From an uncultured Actinomyces sp. (GTDB lineage Bacteria; Actinomycetota; Actinomycetes; Actinomycetales; Actinomycetaceae), in NCBI GenBank assembly GCA_915063485.1, contig CAJZDJ010000003.1, forward strand, positions 1 to 44,160: a stretch of 44,160 nt of DNA. Direction: 5' to 3'. Position numbers and translations under genes: made by a program. The stretch's first letter is position 1. Each line of letters begins with the position of its first letter. The notes below the pieces were generated by a model, which saw only the letters and a program-made list of their open reading frames with translations, was not told the origin of the DNA and did not search any database. Below are positions 15,160-23,678 of the stretch, piece after piece.

Positions 15160-16704
15160 TTACAGATCCGGGTCGGTCCACAGACCCTGGGCTGCTTCTT
15201 CACGCAGGGCCGCGCGAGCAGCTTCTTTCGCGTCCATACGTTCTTTATATTCAGCTCGGCGCTGCTCGTTGGTACGGCGGTGGTAGTCCTCCACGCGCAC
15301 ATCCGTACCGCGCTGGCCCAGCAGCTCAGCCCCGGCAGTGAGGGTGGGCTCCCAAGTGAAGATGACGCCGTCGCTTAAATCACCGATCAGCACCGTGTCT
15401 CCACCCTGTGCCCCAGCCTTGAGCAGCTCATCTTCCACGCCAGCAATAGCCAGGCGGTCAGCTAGGTAGCCCACGGCCTCATTGTTAGTGAAGTCAGTTT
15501 GCAGCACCCAGCGTTCAGGCTTTTGGCCGCGCACCTGATAAACCTTGCCCTCCTGGGGGTGGTTAACCAGCTTAATGGTGGCAATGGGCTCATTCTTACG
15601 CCGGCCTACCGGGGCCGGGGTAATAACCGGGCGCACCGTCTGACTTTCGACCTCTTGCAGCTGCTGGCGGTCTTGCTCTACCAGGGCCGCTAGCGCATAG
15701 GACAGTTCACGTAGGCCCTTACGGGTTAGCGCACTGACTTCAAACACCAGCCAGCCGCGCTCTAGCAGCTCATCATGCATCATTTCCGCCATGGCGGCGC
15801 CGTCAGGCATATCCACCTTGTTAACCACAATCACGCGTGGACGGCTCATCAGCGGCAGGCGGCCCGTGGCACTGCCGTCATCAGCTAGGCGCTGCGAGTA
15901 GGTGGCTAGCTCAGCTTCAATAACCTCAAGATCATGGAGCGGATCGCGGTCAGATTCCAGTGTGGCAGCGTCAAGCACATGCACAATCACCGCGCAGCGC
16001 TCAATGTGGCGCAAAAACTCCAGGCCCAAACCCTTACCTTCACTGGCTCCAGGGATCAGCCCGGGCACATCCGCAATGGTGTAGCGGCTAGAGCCGGCCT
16101 CAACCACGCCTAGGTTAGGTACCAAAGTAGTGAAGGGATAGTCGGCAATCTTGGGGCGCGCCGCGCTCATAGCTGCAATCAGGGAAGATTTACCGGCGCT
16201 GGGGTAACCCACTAAAGCCACGTCAGCGATGGACTTTAGCTCAAGTACTACATCTTTTTTCTCACCGGGCAGGCCTAGCAGGTGGAAGCCCGGGGCGCGG
16301 CGCTTAGAGGAAGCTAGCGAGAAGTTACCACGCCCGCCGGCGCCGCCTTCCGCCACTACCAGCTCTGCTCCCTGCTCAACTAGGTCAGCGATTACGCTGC
16401 CGTCAGTGTCTTTAACAACCGTGCCTTCAGGCACCGGCAAGATTACGTCAGCGCCATTTTCACCGCGCCGCCAGTCCCCCATACCCGGGGTGCCACTACC
16501 AGCACTACGGTGAGGGCTGCGGTGGTAGCTAAGTAGAGTGGTGACCGAGGGATCTACCCGCAAAATAACCGAACCGCCGTGACCGCCGTCGCCACCATCA
16601 GGGCCAGCCAGGGGCTTGAACTTTTCACGGTGAATCGAGGTGCAACCATGGCCGCCGTCACCACCGGCAACGTGCAAAACCACGCGATCAACAAAACTGG
16701 CCAT
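15160..16704 (-). CDS. obgE: Obg-family ribosome-assembly GTPase
   Basis: Large-subunit assembly GTPase (Obg/CgtA), also linked to the stringent response. The 514-aa protein has the Gly-rich Obg fold at residues 1-158 ([42 protein letters not shown]). A G domain follows with [11 protein letters not shown] (G1), the DYPFTT switch, [16 protein letters not shown] (G3) and VNKVDMPD (G4). The C-terminal OCT domain includes [19 protein letters not shown], and a charged Arg/Ala/Glu-rich tail ends the protein. AGGAGAG is just upstream of the ATG. It stands downstream of rplU and rpmA on the minus strand, the standard order. Confidence 0.97.
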   Translation of the reverse strand: MASFVDRVVLHVAGGDGGHGCTSIHREKFKPLAGPDGGDGGHGGSVILRVDPSVTTLLSYHRSPHRSAGSGTPGMGDWRRGENGADVILPVPEGTVVKDTDGSVIADLVEQGAELVVAEGGAGGRGNFSLASSKRRAPGFHLLGLPGEKKDVVLELKSIADVALVGYPSAGKSSLIAAMSAARPKIADYPFTTLVPNLGVVEAGSSRYTIADVPGLIPGASEGKGLGLEFLRHIERCAVIVHVLDAATLESDRDPLHDLEVIEAELATYSQRLADDGSATGRLPLMSRPRVIVVNKVDMPDGAAMAEMMHDELLERGWLVFEVSALTRKGLRELSYALAALVEQDRQQLQEVESQTVRPVITPAPVGRRKNEPIATIKLVNHPQEGKVYQVRGQKPERWVLQTDFTNNEAVGYLADRLAIAGVEDELLKAGAQGGDTVLIGDLSDGVIFTWEPTLTAGAELLGQRGTDVRVEDYHRRTNEQRRAEYKERMDAKEAARAALREEAAQGLWTDPDL

Positions 16705-16798
16705 GATCTCTCCTAGGTATCAGTTGCGGGCGTAGATATGACGCAAGGGCGGCCGGCATCGCGCCGAACCGCCCTCACATGACGTTTAGTCGCTGGTC

Positions 16799-17053
16799 TC
16801 AGGCCTCAACTAGGACGTTGACGACCTTACGACCGTGGTGGGTGCCGAACTCGACACTGCCAGCTGCGGTAGCGAACAGGGTGTCGTCGTTACCGCGGCC
16901 TACGTTTACACCAGGGTGGAAGTGAGTGCCGCGCTGACGCACGATAATCTCTCCGGCCTTAACAAACTGGCCGCCGTAGCGCTTAACGCCCAGGTACTGT
17001 GCGTTCGAGTCACGGCCGTTGCGGGAGGAACCCAGACCCTTCTTGTGTGCCAT
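16799..17053 (-). CDS. rpmA: 50S ribosomal protein bL27
   Basis: Ribosomal protein bL27, 84 aa, whose N-terminal tail reaches the peptidyl-transferase centre. It begins [19 protein letters not shown], continues [21 protein letters not shown], and has the typical [17 protein letters not shown]. The N-terminus is the uncleaved actinobacterial form, not the processed Firmicutes form. It lies between rplU and obg. A GC-rich inverted repeat (GGGCGG 16747-16752, CCGCCC 16769-16774) sits between rpmA and obg. Confidence 0.97.
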   Translation of the reverse strand: MAHKKGLGSSRNGRDSNAQYLGVKRYGGQFVKAGEIIVRQRGTHFHPGVNVGRGNDDTLFATAAGSVEFGTHHGRKVVNVLVEA

Positions 17054-17104
17054 TTCCTAATCCTCTTTTCTGCTAAGACTAATCGATGCCGATATAGGGC
17101 AAGA

Positions 17105-17425
17105 TCAGGCGATTGCGGTAACCTTGACGGCGGTCAGCTTGGCGCGGTGGCCCTGACGCTTACGGTAACCGGTCTTGTTCTTGAACTTGAGGATGTTGAT
17201 CTTAGGACCCTTCTCGTCGCCGACGATTTCGGCGCGAACGGATACCTCGGCTAGGCCAGCAGCGTCCGAGGTCACCTTGTCGCCATCCACCAGGAGTAGG
17301 GGGGCGAGGGTTACCTCGTCGCCGATCTCACCGGCAAGCTTGTCGACAACGACGACGTCGCCGACGGAGACCTTCTCCTGACGGCCACCAGCCTTGACGA
17401 TCGCGTAGACCACGTTGATGCTCAT
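17105..17425 (-). CDS. rplU: 50S ribosomal protein bL21
   Basis: Ribosomal protein bL21, 106 aa, binding 23S rRNA. Characteristic parts are [41 protein letters not shown] and [10 protein letters not shown] at the C-terminus. I chose the ATG at 17425, which gives [10 protein letters not shown]. The ribosome-binding site is poor because AGAG directly abuts the ATG, and a GTG at 17413 would give the more usual short N-terminus, so the start is uncertain by four residues. It heads the rplU-rpmA-obg group, downstream of rne on the same strand. Confidence 0.95.
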   Translation of the reverse strand: MSINVVYAIVKAGGRQEKVSVGDVVVVDKLAGEIGDEVTLAPLLLVDGDKVTSDAAGLAEVSVRAEIVGDEKGPKINILKFKNKTGYRKRQGHRAKLTAVKVTAIA

Positions 17426-17549
17426 CTCTTTTAGTCGTTTTAAGCGCCCCGTAGCTACTAAGCCAACTTGGCACTTTCTGGCAAACGGTGCGCAACGCAC
17501 CGACGGTCAACTCTACGTGACGAAGGGGCGTTGCGCCAACCTGTTTTCG
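17426..17549 (-). promoter_or_regulatory. rplU upstream leader with hairpin
   Basis: The 124 bp between rne and rplU contain a perfect 7-bp hairpin, CGGTGCG (17486-17492) with CGCACCG (17496-17502), and GCCAA/TTGGC words nearer the gene. The region may hold the rplU promoter and a leader structure for bL21 autoregulation. I cannot match it to a known leader family. Confidence 0.35.
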
Positions 17550-20249
17550 CTATTCTTCAGTGTGGTCTTGCGCACCGGTTTCAGTTTGTGCCGGTGCCAC
17601 CACCCCAGAGCTAGCTGCCCGACGGCGCGGGCGACGCATAGTTTCTAGCACCGTGTCGGCGCTAGCAACTACCGATCCACCTCCGGAAATAGTCTGCCTC
17701 TGGGCCGGGGCGGCCGGGGCGTGCTCGGGGGTGACGCTTAAATCGGGGGCACTAGCAGCGCGACGCACAGCCCGACGGCGTGGGCGCGGCTGGGCTACCT
17801 CGGTAGCTGCGTGTGACTGCTCAGCTACCTCGGCGCTTGCGGACGCCTGTCCGGTTACCTCCTCCTGGACGGCTGCCGGCTCTAGTGGCGCGTCAGCCGA
17901 CTGCTGAGCCTCAGGGGCGGCGTCCGGGCCACCAGCATCACTAGGGGCGCCAGCGTCGTCGTGAGCAGTACCGTTGGCAGCCTCGTCGTGAGCCTGCTGC
18001 GGCTGTAAAAGCTCCATAAAGTCAGCCGGCGCAGCGGGCTCAACAAACTGGCCTGAGCGGCGCACCCGGCGCGGCTGACGCACAGTTTCACGCGGCGCCT
18101 CGCTAGCCCCGCTTTCGTGTGCCTGCTCAGCGGCGGCAGCGATCTGGGCTAGGGCATTACGCACATTGTCGCGCTCAGATTCATCGGCCACGCTGGCTGC
18201 AGCAGACTCACTGGCTGAGTCATTCTTACGGCGCGGCTCTTCATCCTTACGCTGCTTACGACGGCGCTTACCACTGTCTACATGGGCTGAGGCAGACATA
18301 GACATGTCCACCACCTGGTTTTCCACCGGGGCATCATGAACGATAAAGCCACGCCCATTGCAGTGCTCACACGGCGTCGAGAAGGCCTCTACTAGCCCCT
18401 GCCCCACACGCTTACGGGTCATCTGCACTAGCCCCAAGCTGGTTACTTCAGTGACCTGGTGGCGGGTACGGTCACGACCCAGGCATTCGATTAGGCGGCG
18501 CAGCACCAGGTCCCGGTTGGACTCAAGCACCATATCCACAAAGTCGATTACCACCATGCCGCCGATGTCGCGTAGACGCAGCTGGCGCACAATCTCCTCA
18601 GCTGCTTCCAGGTTGTTGCGGGTGACGGTCTCCTCTAGGGTGCCGCCCGCGCCGGTGAAGCGGCCGGTATTGACGTCAATAACCGTCATGGCTTCGGTGC
18701 GGTCAATTACTAAGGTACCGCCGCTGGGCAGCCACACCTTGCGGTCAAAAGCCTTAGCTAGCTGCTCCTCTACCCGGTAGGTGGTGAACACATCCACCGG
18801 GGAAACCCAGTGCTCTAGGCGGTCAGCTAGCTCAGGGCTAAGCTCAGTGACATATTCGCTAATGGTTTGCCAGGCTTTAGAACCCGAAACGATCAGCTTG
18901 CGGAAGTCTTCACTAAAGACGTCACGCACCACGCGCAAAGCCAGCTCCGGCTCACCCTTTAGTAGCAACGGGGCTTTGCCTGAGCCACGGTTAACGGCTT
19001 GCACCTTCTTTTGGATCTGCTCCCACTGGGCGGTTAGGCGCTGCACATCAGCGGCTAGCTGCTCTTCAGTAGCGCCCTCAGCGGCGGTGCGCACAATTAC
19101 ACCGTGTCCGGCGGGCACAACCTGCTTCAAGATGCGCTTTAGGCGGGCGCGCTCAGTGTCGGGTAGCTTGCGTGAAATGCCGGTCATGGAAGCCCCAGGC
19201 ACTAGCACCAGGTGGCGTCCGGCCAGGGTAATCTGACTAGTTAGGCGCGCGCCCTTATGACCAATGGGGTCCTTGGTTACCTGCACTACTACCGTGTCGC
19301 CGCTCTTGAGGGCGTCTTCGATGCGGCGGGGCTTGCCTTCCAGCCCGGCGGCGTCCCAGTTAACTTCACCGGCGTAAAGCACGGCGTTGCGGCCCTTGCC
19401 TAGGTCAACGAAGGCGGCTTCCATGGAGGGCAGCACGTTTTGTACGCGCCCAATGTAGACATTGCCCACCATTGAGGTTTGGGTGTGGCGGGCTACGTAG
19501 TGCTCTACCAGCATGTCGTCTTCAAGTACGGCGATCTGGTTGAGGCCGTCTTTTTCGCGCACGATCATCTGGCGGTCCACGCTTTCGCGGCGGGCCAGGA
19601 ATTCTGCTTCGGTCACGATGGGGCGACGGCGTCCGGCGGCGCGTCCTTCACGGCGGCGCTGACGCTTGGCTTCTAGGCGGGTAGAGCCTTTAAGGGCGGT
19701 AACTTCGTCTTTAACATCGCGGGCTTCATCTGAGCGGGTGCGGGTACGGCGGCGACGGCGACGACGCAGCGAGCCGGACTCTCCGCCTTCTTCCTCTTCG
19801 CTGCTTTCTTCACTGGCCTGCGCGTCAGCTTCAGCATCTTCAGGACTGGAAACGCTAGTAGTGGTCTCTTCTTCCTCTTCGCGCACGCGTGAGCGGCGTC
19901 CGCGTCCGCCACGACGACGGCGCACGGACTTACGGCCGCTTTCATCGTCTTCTTCAGCCGTATTTACATCAGTACTTTCGTCCTGAGTTGCTTCGCTCTC
20001 TTGATCAGCTACTTCGACGCGCTTTTGGTGACTAGTACGTTCGTCACGGTGGCGAGTTTTGCGGGACTTAACGCTCGCGCGCGCAGGGCGGGGGGCGTCG
20101 TCGTCGTTTTCAGCAGCATCAGCCTCTGCTACCGGGCGCTTACGCACTGCGGAAAAATCTGGGGCCTGAAATAGTAGGGAGCCGAAAGAAGCAGGCGCAC
20201 TGGGGACTGTCTGGGGTTCCTCAGCAGTACTAAAAGTGGAGTCAGCCAT
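17550..20249 (-). CDS. rne: ribonuclease E/G family endoribonuclease
   Basis: Endoribonuclease of the RNase E/G family for mRNA decay and rRNA/tRNA processing, 899 aa. An N-terminal extension of about 200 residues is acidic with Arg-rich blocks and looks disordered. The core follows: the S1 domain (YIGRVQNVLPSMEAAFVDLGKGRNA), KDPIGHKGARLTSQITLAGR, VIDRTEAMTVIDVNTGRFTG and MVVIDFVDM with the two metal-binding Asp positions, and the Zn-link CEHCNGRG. A long Ala/Glu/Arg-rich tail with RRPRRRA blocks probably binds RNA or partners. Disordered arms on both sides of the core are typical of actinobacterial RNase E. The ATG at 20249 has GGAG 6 nt upstream; the frame could extend four codons to a TTG, but that would bury the site. 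Confidence 0.94.
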   Translation of the reverse strand: MADSTFSTAEEPQTVPSAPASFGSLLFQAPDFSAVRKRPVAEADAAENDDDAPRPARASVKSRKTRHRDERTSHQKRVEVADQESEATQDESTDVNTAEEDDESGRKSVRRRRGGRGRRSRVREEEEETTTSVSSPEDAEADAQASEESSEEEEGGESGSLRRRRRRRTRTRSDEARDVKDEVTALKGSTRLEAKRQRRREGRAAGRRRPIVTEAEFLARRESVDRQMIVREKDGLNQIAVLEDDMLVEHYVARHTQTSMVGNVYIGRVQNVLPSMEAAFVDLGKGRNAVLYAGEVNWDAAGLEGKPRRIEDALKSGDTVVVQVTKDPIGHKGARLTSQITLAGRHLVLVPGASMTGISRKLPDTERARLKRILKQVVPAGHGVIVRTAAEGATEEQLAADVQRLTAQWEQIQKKVQAVNRGSGKAPLLLKGEPELALRVVRDVFSEDFRKLIVSGSKAWQTISEYVTELSPELADRLEHWVSPVDVFTTYRVEEQLAKAFDRKVWLPSGGTLVIDRTEAMTVIDVNTGRFTGAGGTLEETVTRNNLEAAEEIVRQLRLRDIGGMVVIDFVDMVLESNRDLVLRRLIECLGRDRTRHQVTEVTSLGLVQMTRKRVGQGLVEAFSTPCEHCNGRGFIVHDAPVENQVVDMSMSASAHVDSGKRRRKQRKDEEPRRKNDSASESAAASVADESERDNVRNALAQIAAAAEQAHESGASEAPRETVRQPRRVRRSGQFVEPAAPADFMELLQPQQAHDEAANGTAHDDAGAPSDAGGPDAAPEAQQSADAPLEPAAVQEEVTGQASASAEVAEQSHAATEVAQPRPRRRAVRRAASAPDLSVTPEHAPAAPAQRQTISGGGSVVASADTVLETMRRPRRRAASSGVVAPAQTETGAQDHTEE

Positions 20250-20650
20250 TATTTTCTCCAAAGTGACGCAGCCCAGGTTCGCACCTACCCCAAGCTGGTC
20301 GGGTCGTCGCCGCAGTGGGCGGAAAGTCTAGGAGCATCCCTTGTGGGATGTCAGGGCCGCCGCAGTGCGCATTCTAGCCGGGCTTTGCAGCGACGAACAT
20401 ATGCGGCGCAAAAGCAGTTTGGCGAGCGCAGGGCAGGCGGAGAGCGCGCTGGTACGTAAGCGGAGCTCTTAGAGAATTATTCCACACCCATGGCACTAAA
20501 ACCTGGTAGAGGCGTCACAGATAGCCAGTTTTTACTGTTGGCCTCAATAGCCCCAAGCAGGGCCTGAGTGTTTTTCGGGCGTGTCGAAGCTAGCTTAGGG
20601 AGAGCACAAAAACAGGACTTAAGTCAGAAACAGCTAAACCCACTCCAACC
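20250..20650. other. long upstream region of rne with stem-loop
   Basis: No gene is visible in the ~600 bp between the divergent rne and cydA genes. On the rne side, CATCCC and GGGATG (20335-20350) form a hairpin flanked by complementary GGCGG/CCGCC words, and CGCCGCAGTG occurs twice (20308-20317 and 20358-20367). E. coli RNase E controls its own level through 5' UTR hairpins, so a structured rne leader is a reasonable guess. The part nearer cydA is described separately. Confidence 0.4.
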
Positions 20651-20654
20651 AGTA

Positions 20655-20668
20655 GGGACGTATGTCCC
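20655..20668. promoter_or_regulatory. DosR-box-like palindrome upstream of cydA
   Basis: GGGAC-GTAT-GTCCC: a perfect 5-bp inverted repeat with a 4-bp spacer. The mycobacterial DosR/DevR consensus core is GGGAC-TWWA-GTCCC, the same half-sites and spacing. It is about 190 bp upstream of the cydA GTG. A DosR/NarL-type regulator and a DosS-like kinase are encoded at 27.1-29.8 kb. Binding is inference. Confidence 0.5.
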
Positions 20669-20679
20669 AGGTATTTTGC

Positions 20680-20716
20680 AAGGGTAAACAAATTCACTTG
20701 AGTCATTTGCACCCTT
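20680..20716. promoter_or_regulatory. nested inverted repeat upstream of cydA
   Basis: AAGGGT (20680-20685) pairs with ACCCTT (20711-20716). Inside it, CAAAT (20689-20693) pairs with ATTTG (20705-20709). It lies 12 bp downstream of the DosR-box-like palindrome. It may be a regulator site or an RNA structure. Confidence 0.45.
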
Positions 20717-20782
20717 AGTCAAAAAGTCCCACTTCTTCATGACAGTGCGTCAGGCTTAGACGTACACTTACGGCGAAGTGTT

Positions 20783-20817
20783 TTGGCCCTACGGCTAAAT
20801 TTGGCCCTACGGCTAAA
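20783..20817 (+). repeat. tandem 17-bp repeat in the cydA promoter region
   Basis: TTGGCCCTACGGCTAAA occurs at 20783-20799 and 20801-20817, one base apart. Each copy is itself a partial palindrome (TTRGCC-N4-GGCYAA). The second copy ends 41 bp before the cydA start codon, where an activator or repressor would act. It may be a paired operator. Confidence 0.6.
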
Positions 20818-20858
20818 AACTCAAGATTTAATCATTAGTACCAAGAAAGGTAGCGCTT

Positions 20859-22361
20859 GTGACCACCGCAATGGCGCTCGACAGTCTGGACCTAGCCCGC
20901 TGGCAGTTCGGGATCACGACCGTCTATCACTTCGTTCTGGTTCCACTCACCATCGGTCTAGCACCGCTGGTAGCACTCATGGAAACCGCTTGGCTCAAGA
21001 CCGGTAACGAGCAGTGGCTAACTCTTACCAAGTTCTTCGGCAAGGTATTCATCATTAACTTCGCACTCGGTGTGGCCACCGGTATCGTGCAGGAATTCCA
21101 GTTCGGTATGAACTGGTCTGAATACTCTCGCTTTGTAGGCAACATCTTTGGTGCCCCGCTAGCCTTCGAGGCCCTGCTGGCCTTCTTCATGGAATCCACC
21201 TTCATGGGCGTGTGGATTTTCGGCTGGGACCGCCTGAGCAAGAAACTGCACAACCTGTGCATCTGGATGGTGGCGCTAGGTGTTAACCTCTCCGCCCTAT
21301 TCATTTTGGCCGCTAACTCCTGGATGCAGCACCCGGTAGGCGCCGTCGTTAACCCCAAGACCGGCCGCGCCGAGCTTGACGGTATTGGCGGCTTCTTCGA
21401 GGTACTGACCTCTCCCCTAACCTGGGCCACCTACCTGCACGTAGTGACCACCGCCCTGCTGGTTGCTGGCGCTACGGTTATGGGCATTTCCATCTGGTGG
21501 ATGGTGCGCGCAGTGCGTGCCGAGCAGAAGTTTGAGGCCACTGAGTTGTGGCGTCGCGGCGCTCGCTTTGGCGCCTACTTCGCACTAATCGCCGGTATTG
21601 GGGTACTGGGCACCGGTCACTGGCAGGGCCAGCAAATCGCTGAATACCAGCCCGCCAAGTTCGCCGCTGCTGAGGCCCTATGCCATAGCCAGGAAGGCGC
21701 CGGTTTCACCGTAGCTGCCTTTGGTGACTGCTCTGCCAACGGCGGCCCCACCCGCATCATTGAGATCCCCAAGGTCTACTCCTTCATGGCCACCAACGAC
21801 TTCAACGCCCGTATGACCGGCTTGGACGACGCTCAAAAGGACATGGAGCAGCGCTTTGGTAGCACCGCTGCCGACGGCTCCAAGATCAACTACACCCCCG
21901 ACGTCATGACCACCTTCTGGACCTTCCGTCTGATGATCGGCACCGGTTCTCTATCCATCTTGCTGGCCCTGGTGGTGCTGTACCTTACCCGCGCCAACAA
22001 GCTCATTGCTAACCGCAAGCTGGGCACGCTGGCCCTGTGGAGTGTGACCCTGCCCTTCCTGGGCGCCAGCTTCGGTTGGATCTTCACCGAAATTGGCCGT
22101 CAGCCTTGGGTAGTAGCCCCCAACCTGGCCACGGTACGCCCTGACGACCCCACCACCTGGGTATACATGCTCACCCAGAACGGTGTATCCACGGTAGTCT
22201 CTTCCGCTTCCGTATTGACCAGTATGGTCGTATTCACCCTGCTCTATGCCGCTCTGGGCGTGGTTTGGTTTATGCTCCTGCGTCGCTATGTGCGTGAAGG
22301 CGTACGCACCCCGGTAGCTGACAAACCGGCCGACGACGCCGAGCTGACCTTCCAGTACTGA
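20859..22361 (+). CDS. cydA: cytochrome bd ubiquinol oxidase subunit I
   Basis: Subunit I of the cytochrome bd quinol oxidase, carrying all three hemes and the quinol site; it reduces O2 to water in the membrane at low oxygen. The 500-aa protein has the N-terminal ARWQFGITTVYHFVLVPLTIG with heme His24, His194 in YLHVVTTALLVAG, Q-loop residues in QPAKFAAAEALC (the Lys and Glu of the quinol site) and the conserved GRQPW. The Q-loop is of the short type. The GTG start at 20859 has AAAGG 8 nt upstream; an ATG four codons later lacks such spacing. C-ending codons dominate, which suggests high expression. cydB follows after 23 bp. Confidence 0.97.
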   Translation: MTTAMALDSLDLARWQFGITTVYHFVLVPLTIGLAPLVALMETAWLKTGNEQWLTLTKFFGKVFIINFALGVATGIVQEFQFGMNWSEYSRFVGNIFGAPLAFEALLAFFMESTFMGVWIFGWDRLSKKLHNLCIWMVALGVNLSALFILAANSWMQHPVGAVVNPKTGRAELDGIGGFFEVLTSPLTWATYLHVVTTALLVAGATVMGISIWWMVRAVRAEQKFEATELWRRGARFGAYFALIAGIGVLGTGHWQGQQIAEYQPAKFAAAEALCHSQEGAGFTVAAFGDCSANGGPTRIIEIPKVYSFMATNDFNARMTGLDDAQKDMEQRFGSTAADGSKINYTPDVMTTFWTFRLMIGTGSLSILLALVVLYLTRANKLIANRKLGTLALWSVTLPFLGASFGWIFTEIGRQPWVVAPNLATVRPDDPTTWVYMLTQNGVSTVVSSASVLTSMVVFTLLYAALGVVWFMLLRRYVREGVRTPVADKPADDAELTFQY

Positions 22362-22384
22362 TAAATACAAGGAAGTAAGACAAA

Positions 22385-23527
22385 ATGACGTTATCTGTTC
22401 TCTGGTTCATCCTGATCGCTGTTTTGTGGATCGGCTACCTGACCCTAGAAGGCTTCGGCTTTGGGGTGGGCATGATCTACAAGTTTGTGGCCAAAGATGA
22501 GCGCGAACGCCGCGCTCTACTAGGCACTATCGGCCCCCACTGGGACGGTAACGAGGTTTGGCTGCTCACCGCTGGTGGTGCCACCTTCGCTGCCTTCCCC
22601 GAGTGGTACGGCACGCTCTTTTCTGGAGCCTACCTAGTTCTGTTCCTGATCCTGCTGGCCCTGATCGTGCGTGTCTGCGCTATTGAGTGGCGCGGCAAGA
22701 TCAACTCTGACACCTGGCGTGCTCGCTGGGACTGGGCCCACACCATCAGCGCCTGGCTGCCCGCCATCTTGTGGGGTGCCGCCTTCGCCAACTTGGTGCA
22801 GGGTATGCAAATTGAGGTAGTTGAGGTTGCCAGCCGCAAGGTTGTCCCCGTCTCTGAGGCCCTGGCCGCCCAGAGCGCCGGCACCCTGATTCCCGGCGCC
22901 TCCCACGAAATCACCGGTGGCTTCTGGAGCCTAATCACCCCCTTCACTCTGCTAGGTGGTTTGGTTACCTGCTCGCTGTTCTTGACCCACGGAGCCCTGT
23001 TCGCGGCCCTAAAGACCGCTGGCGATCTGTCCAAGCGTTGCTCCGCCCTGGCCCTGAAGCTGGGTGTGGTCTCCACCGTGCTCACCGCCATATGGGCACT
23101 GTGGGCTCAGCTGGCCTACTCTGCCACCCCCGCCTCTTGGATTGGACTGGTACTGGCTGCCCTGTTCCTGGTGGCTTCCTTGTACCTGAACCTGCGTGGG
23201 CGTCAGGGCCTGGCTTTTGCCACCCACTTTGGCGCCATCGCCTTTGCAGTGGTGTTCATCTTCCTGGCTATCACCCCCGACATCATGCGTTCTGCCATCA
23301 ACCCGGCTTACTCGCTGACTATCTCTCAGGGTGCTAGCGCCGACGTGACCTTGCTGATTATGACCATTGCCGCCGTGGTATTCGTACCCGTGGTGCTGGT
23401 GTACACCATTTGGAGCTACAAGGTCTTCGCCAAGCGCATCAACGCTGAAAAGATTGACCCCAACGCCGGCCTGGACCCGGTTAAGGTGCGTGACAGCTCC
23501 GCTAAGCCGGTGGGCTTGGCTTACTGA
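22385..23527 (+). CDS. cydB: cytochrome bd ubiquinol oxidase subunit II
   Basis: Subunit II of cytochrome bd, 380 aa, eight or nine membrane helices, needed for assembly and heme binding by subunit I. Family features are LWIGYLTLEGFGFGVGM near the N-terminus, IGPHWDGNEVWLLTAGGATFAAFP, VRVCAIEWRGK and PDIMRSAINPAYSLTI towards the C-terminus. AAGGAAG precedes the ATG. It is co-transcribed with cydA, and a very strong terminator follows, which separates cydAB from cydDC. Confidence 0.97.
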   Translation: MTLSVLWFILIAVLWIGYLTLEGFGFGVGMIYKFVAKDERERRALLGTIGPHWDGNEVWLLTAGGATFAAFPEWYGTLFSGAYLVLFLILLALIVRVCAIEWRGKINSDTWRARWDWAHTISAWLPAILWGAAFANLVQGMQIEVVEVASRKVVPVSEALAAQSAGTLIPGASHEITGGFWSLITPFTLLGGLVTCSLFLTHGALFAALKTAGDLSKRCSALALKLGVVSTVLTAIWALWAQLAYSATPASWIGLVLAALFLVASLYLNLRGRQGLAFATHFGAIAFAVVFIFLAITPDIMRSAINPAYSLTISQGASADVTLLIMTIAAVVFVPVVLVYTIWSYKVFAKRINAEKIDPNAGLDPVKVRDSSAKPVGLAY

Positions 23528-23590
23528 TCACTTGGCCTGCTGATCAACAAGATCAGTAGTCACCACTGATTGCTGATCGCAATCAAAACA

Positions 23591-23637
23591 CTGGTGGCGG
23601 GCAACCTGCTTATGGTTGCCCGCCACCAGACTTTTTT
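23591..23637 (+). terminator. strong terminator after cydAB
   Basis: CTGGTGGCGGGCAAC (23591-23605) pairs perfectly over 15 bp with GTTGCCCGCCACCAG (23615-23629) around a 9-nt loop, then AC and six T. This is the best intrinsic terminator in the window. Confidence 0.95.
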
Positions 23638-23666
23638 CCTAAATCAAACTATTTGAATATCCTCGC

Positions 23667-23672
23667 TAGACT
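23667..23672 (+). promoter_or_regulatory. -10 box of cydD, leaderless
   Basis: TAGACT, then 6 nt, then the GTG start at 23679. No Shine-Dalgarno sequence precedes the GTG. It lies just after the cydAB terminator, so cydDC and the kinase have their own promoter. The -35 is weak. Confidence 0.6.
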
Positions 23673-23678
23673 GGCCTT

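Noticed and set aside
20308..20367. RNase P RNA fragment (GGCGGAAAGTC resembles a conserved P RNA word)
   Set aside because: The other conserved P RNA blocks are absent and the region fits an rne leader better.
20680..20716. Rex (NADH-sensing) operator upstream of cydA
   Set aside because: The Rex consensus TTGTGAA-N6-TTCACAA is not present; the palindrome here has different half-sites.
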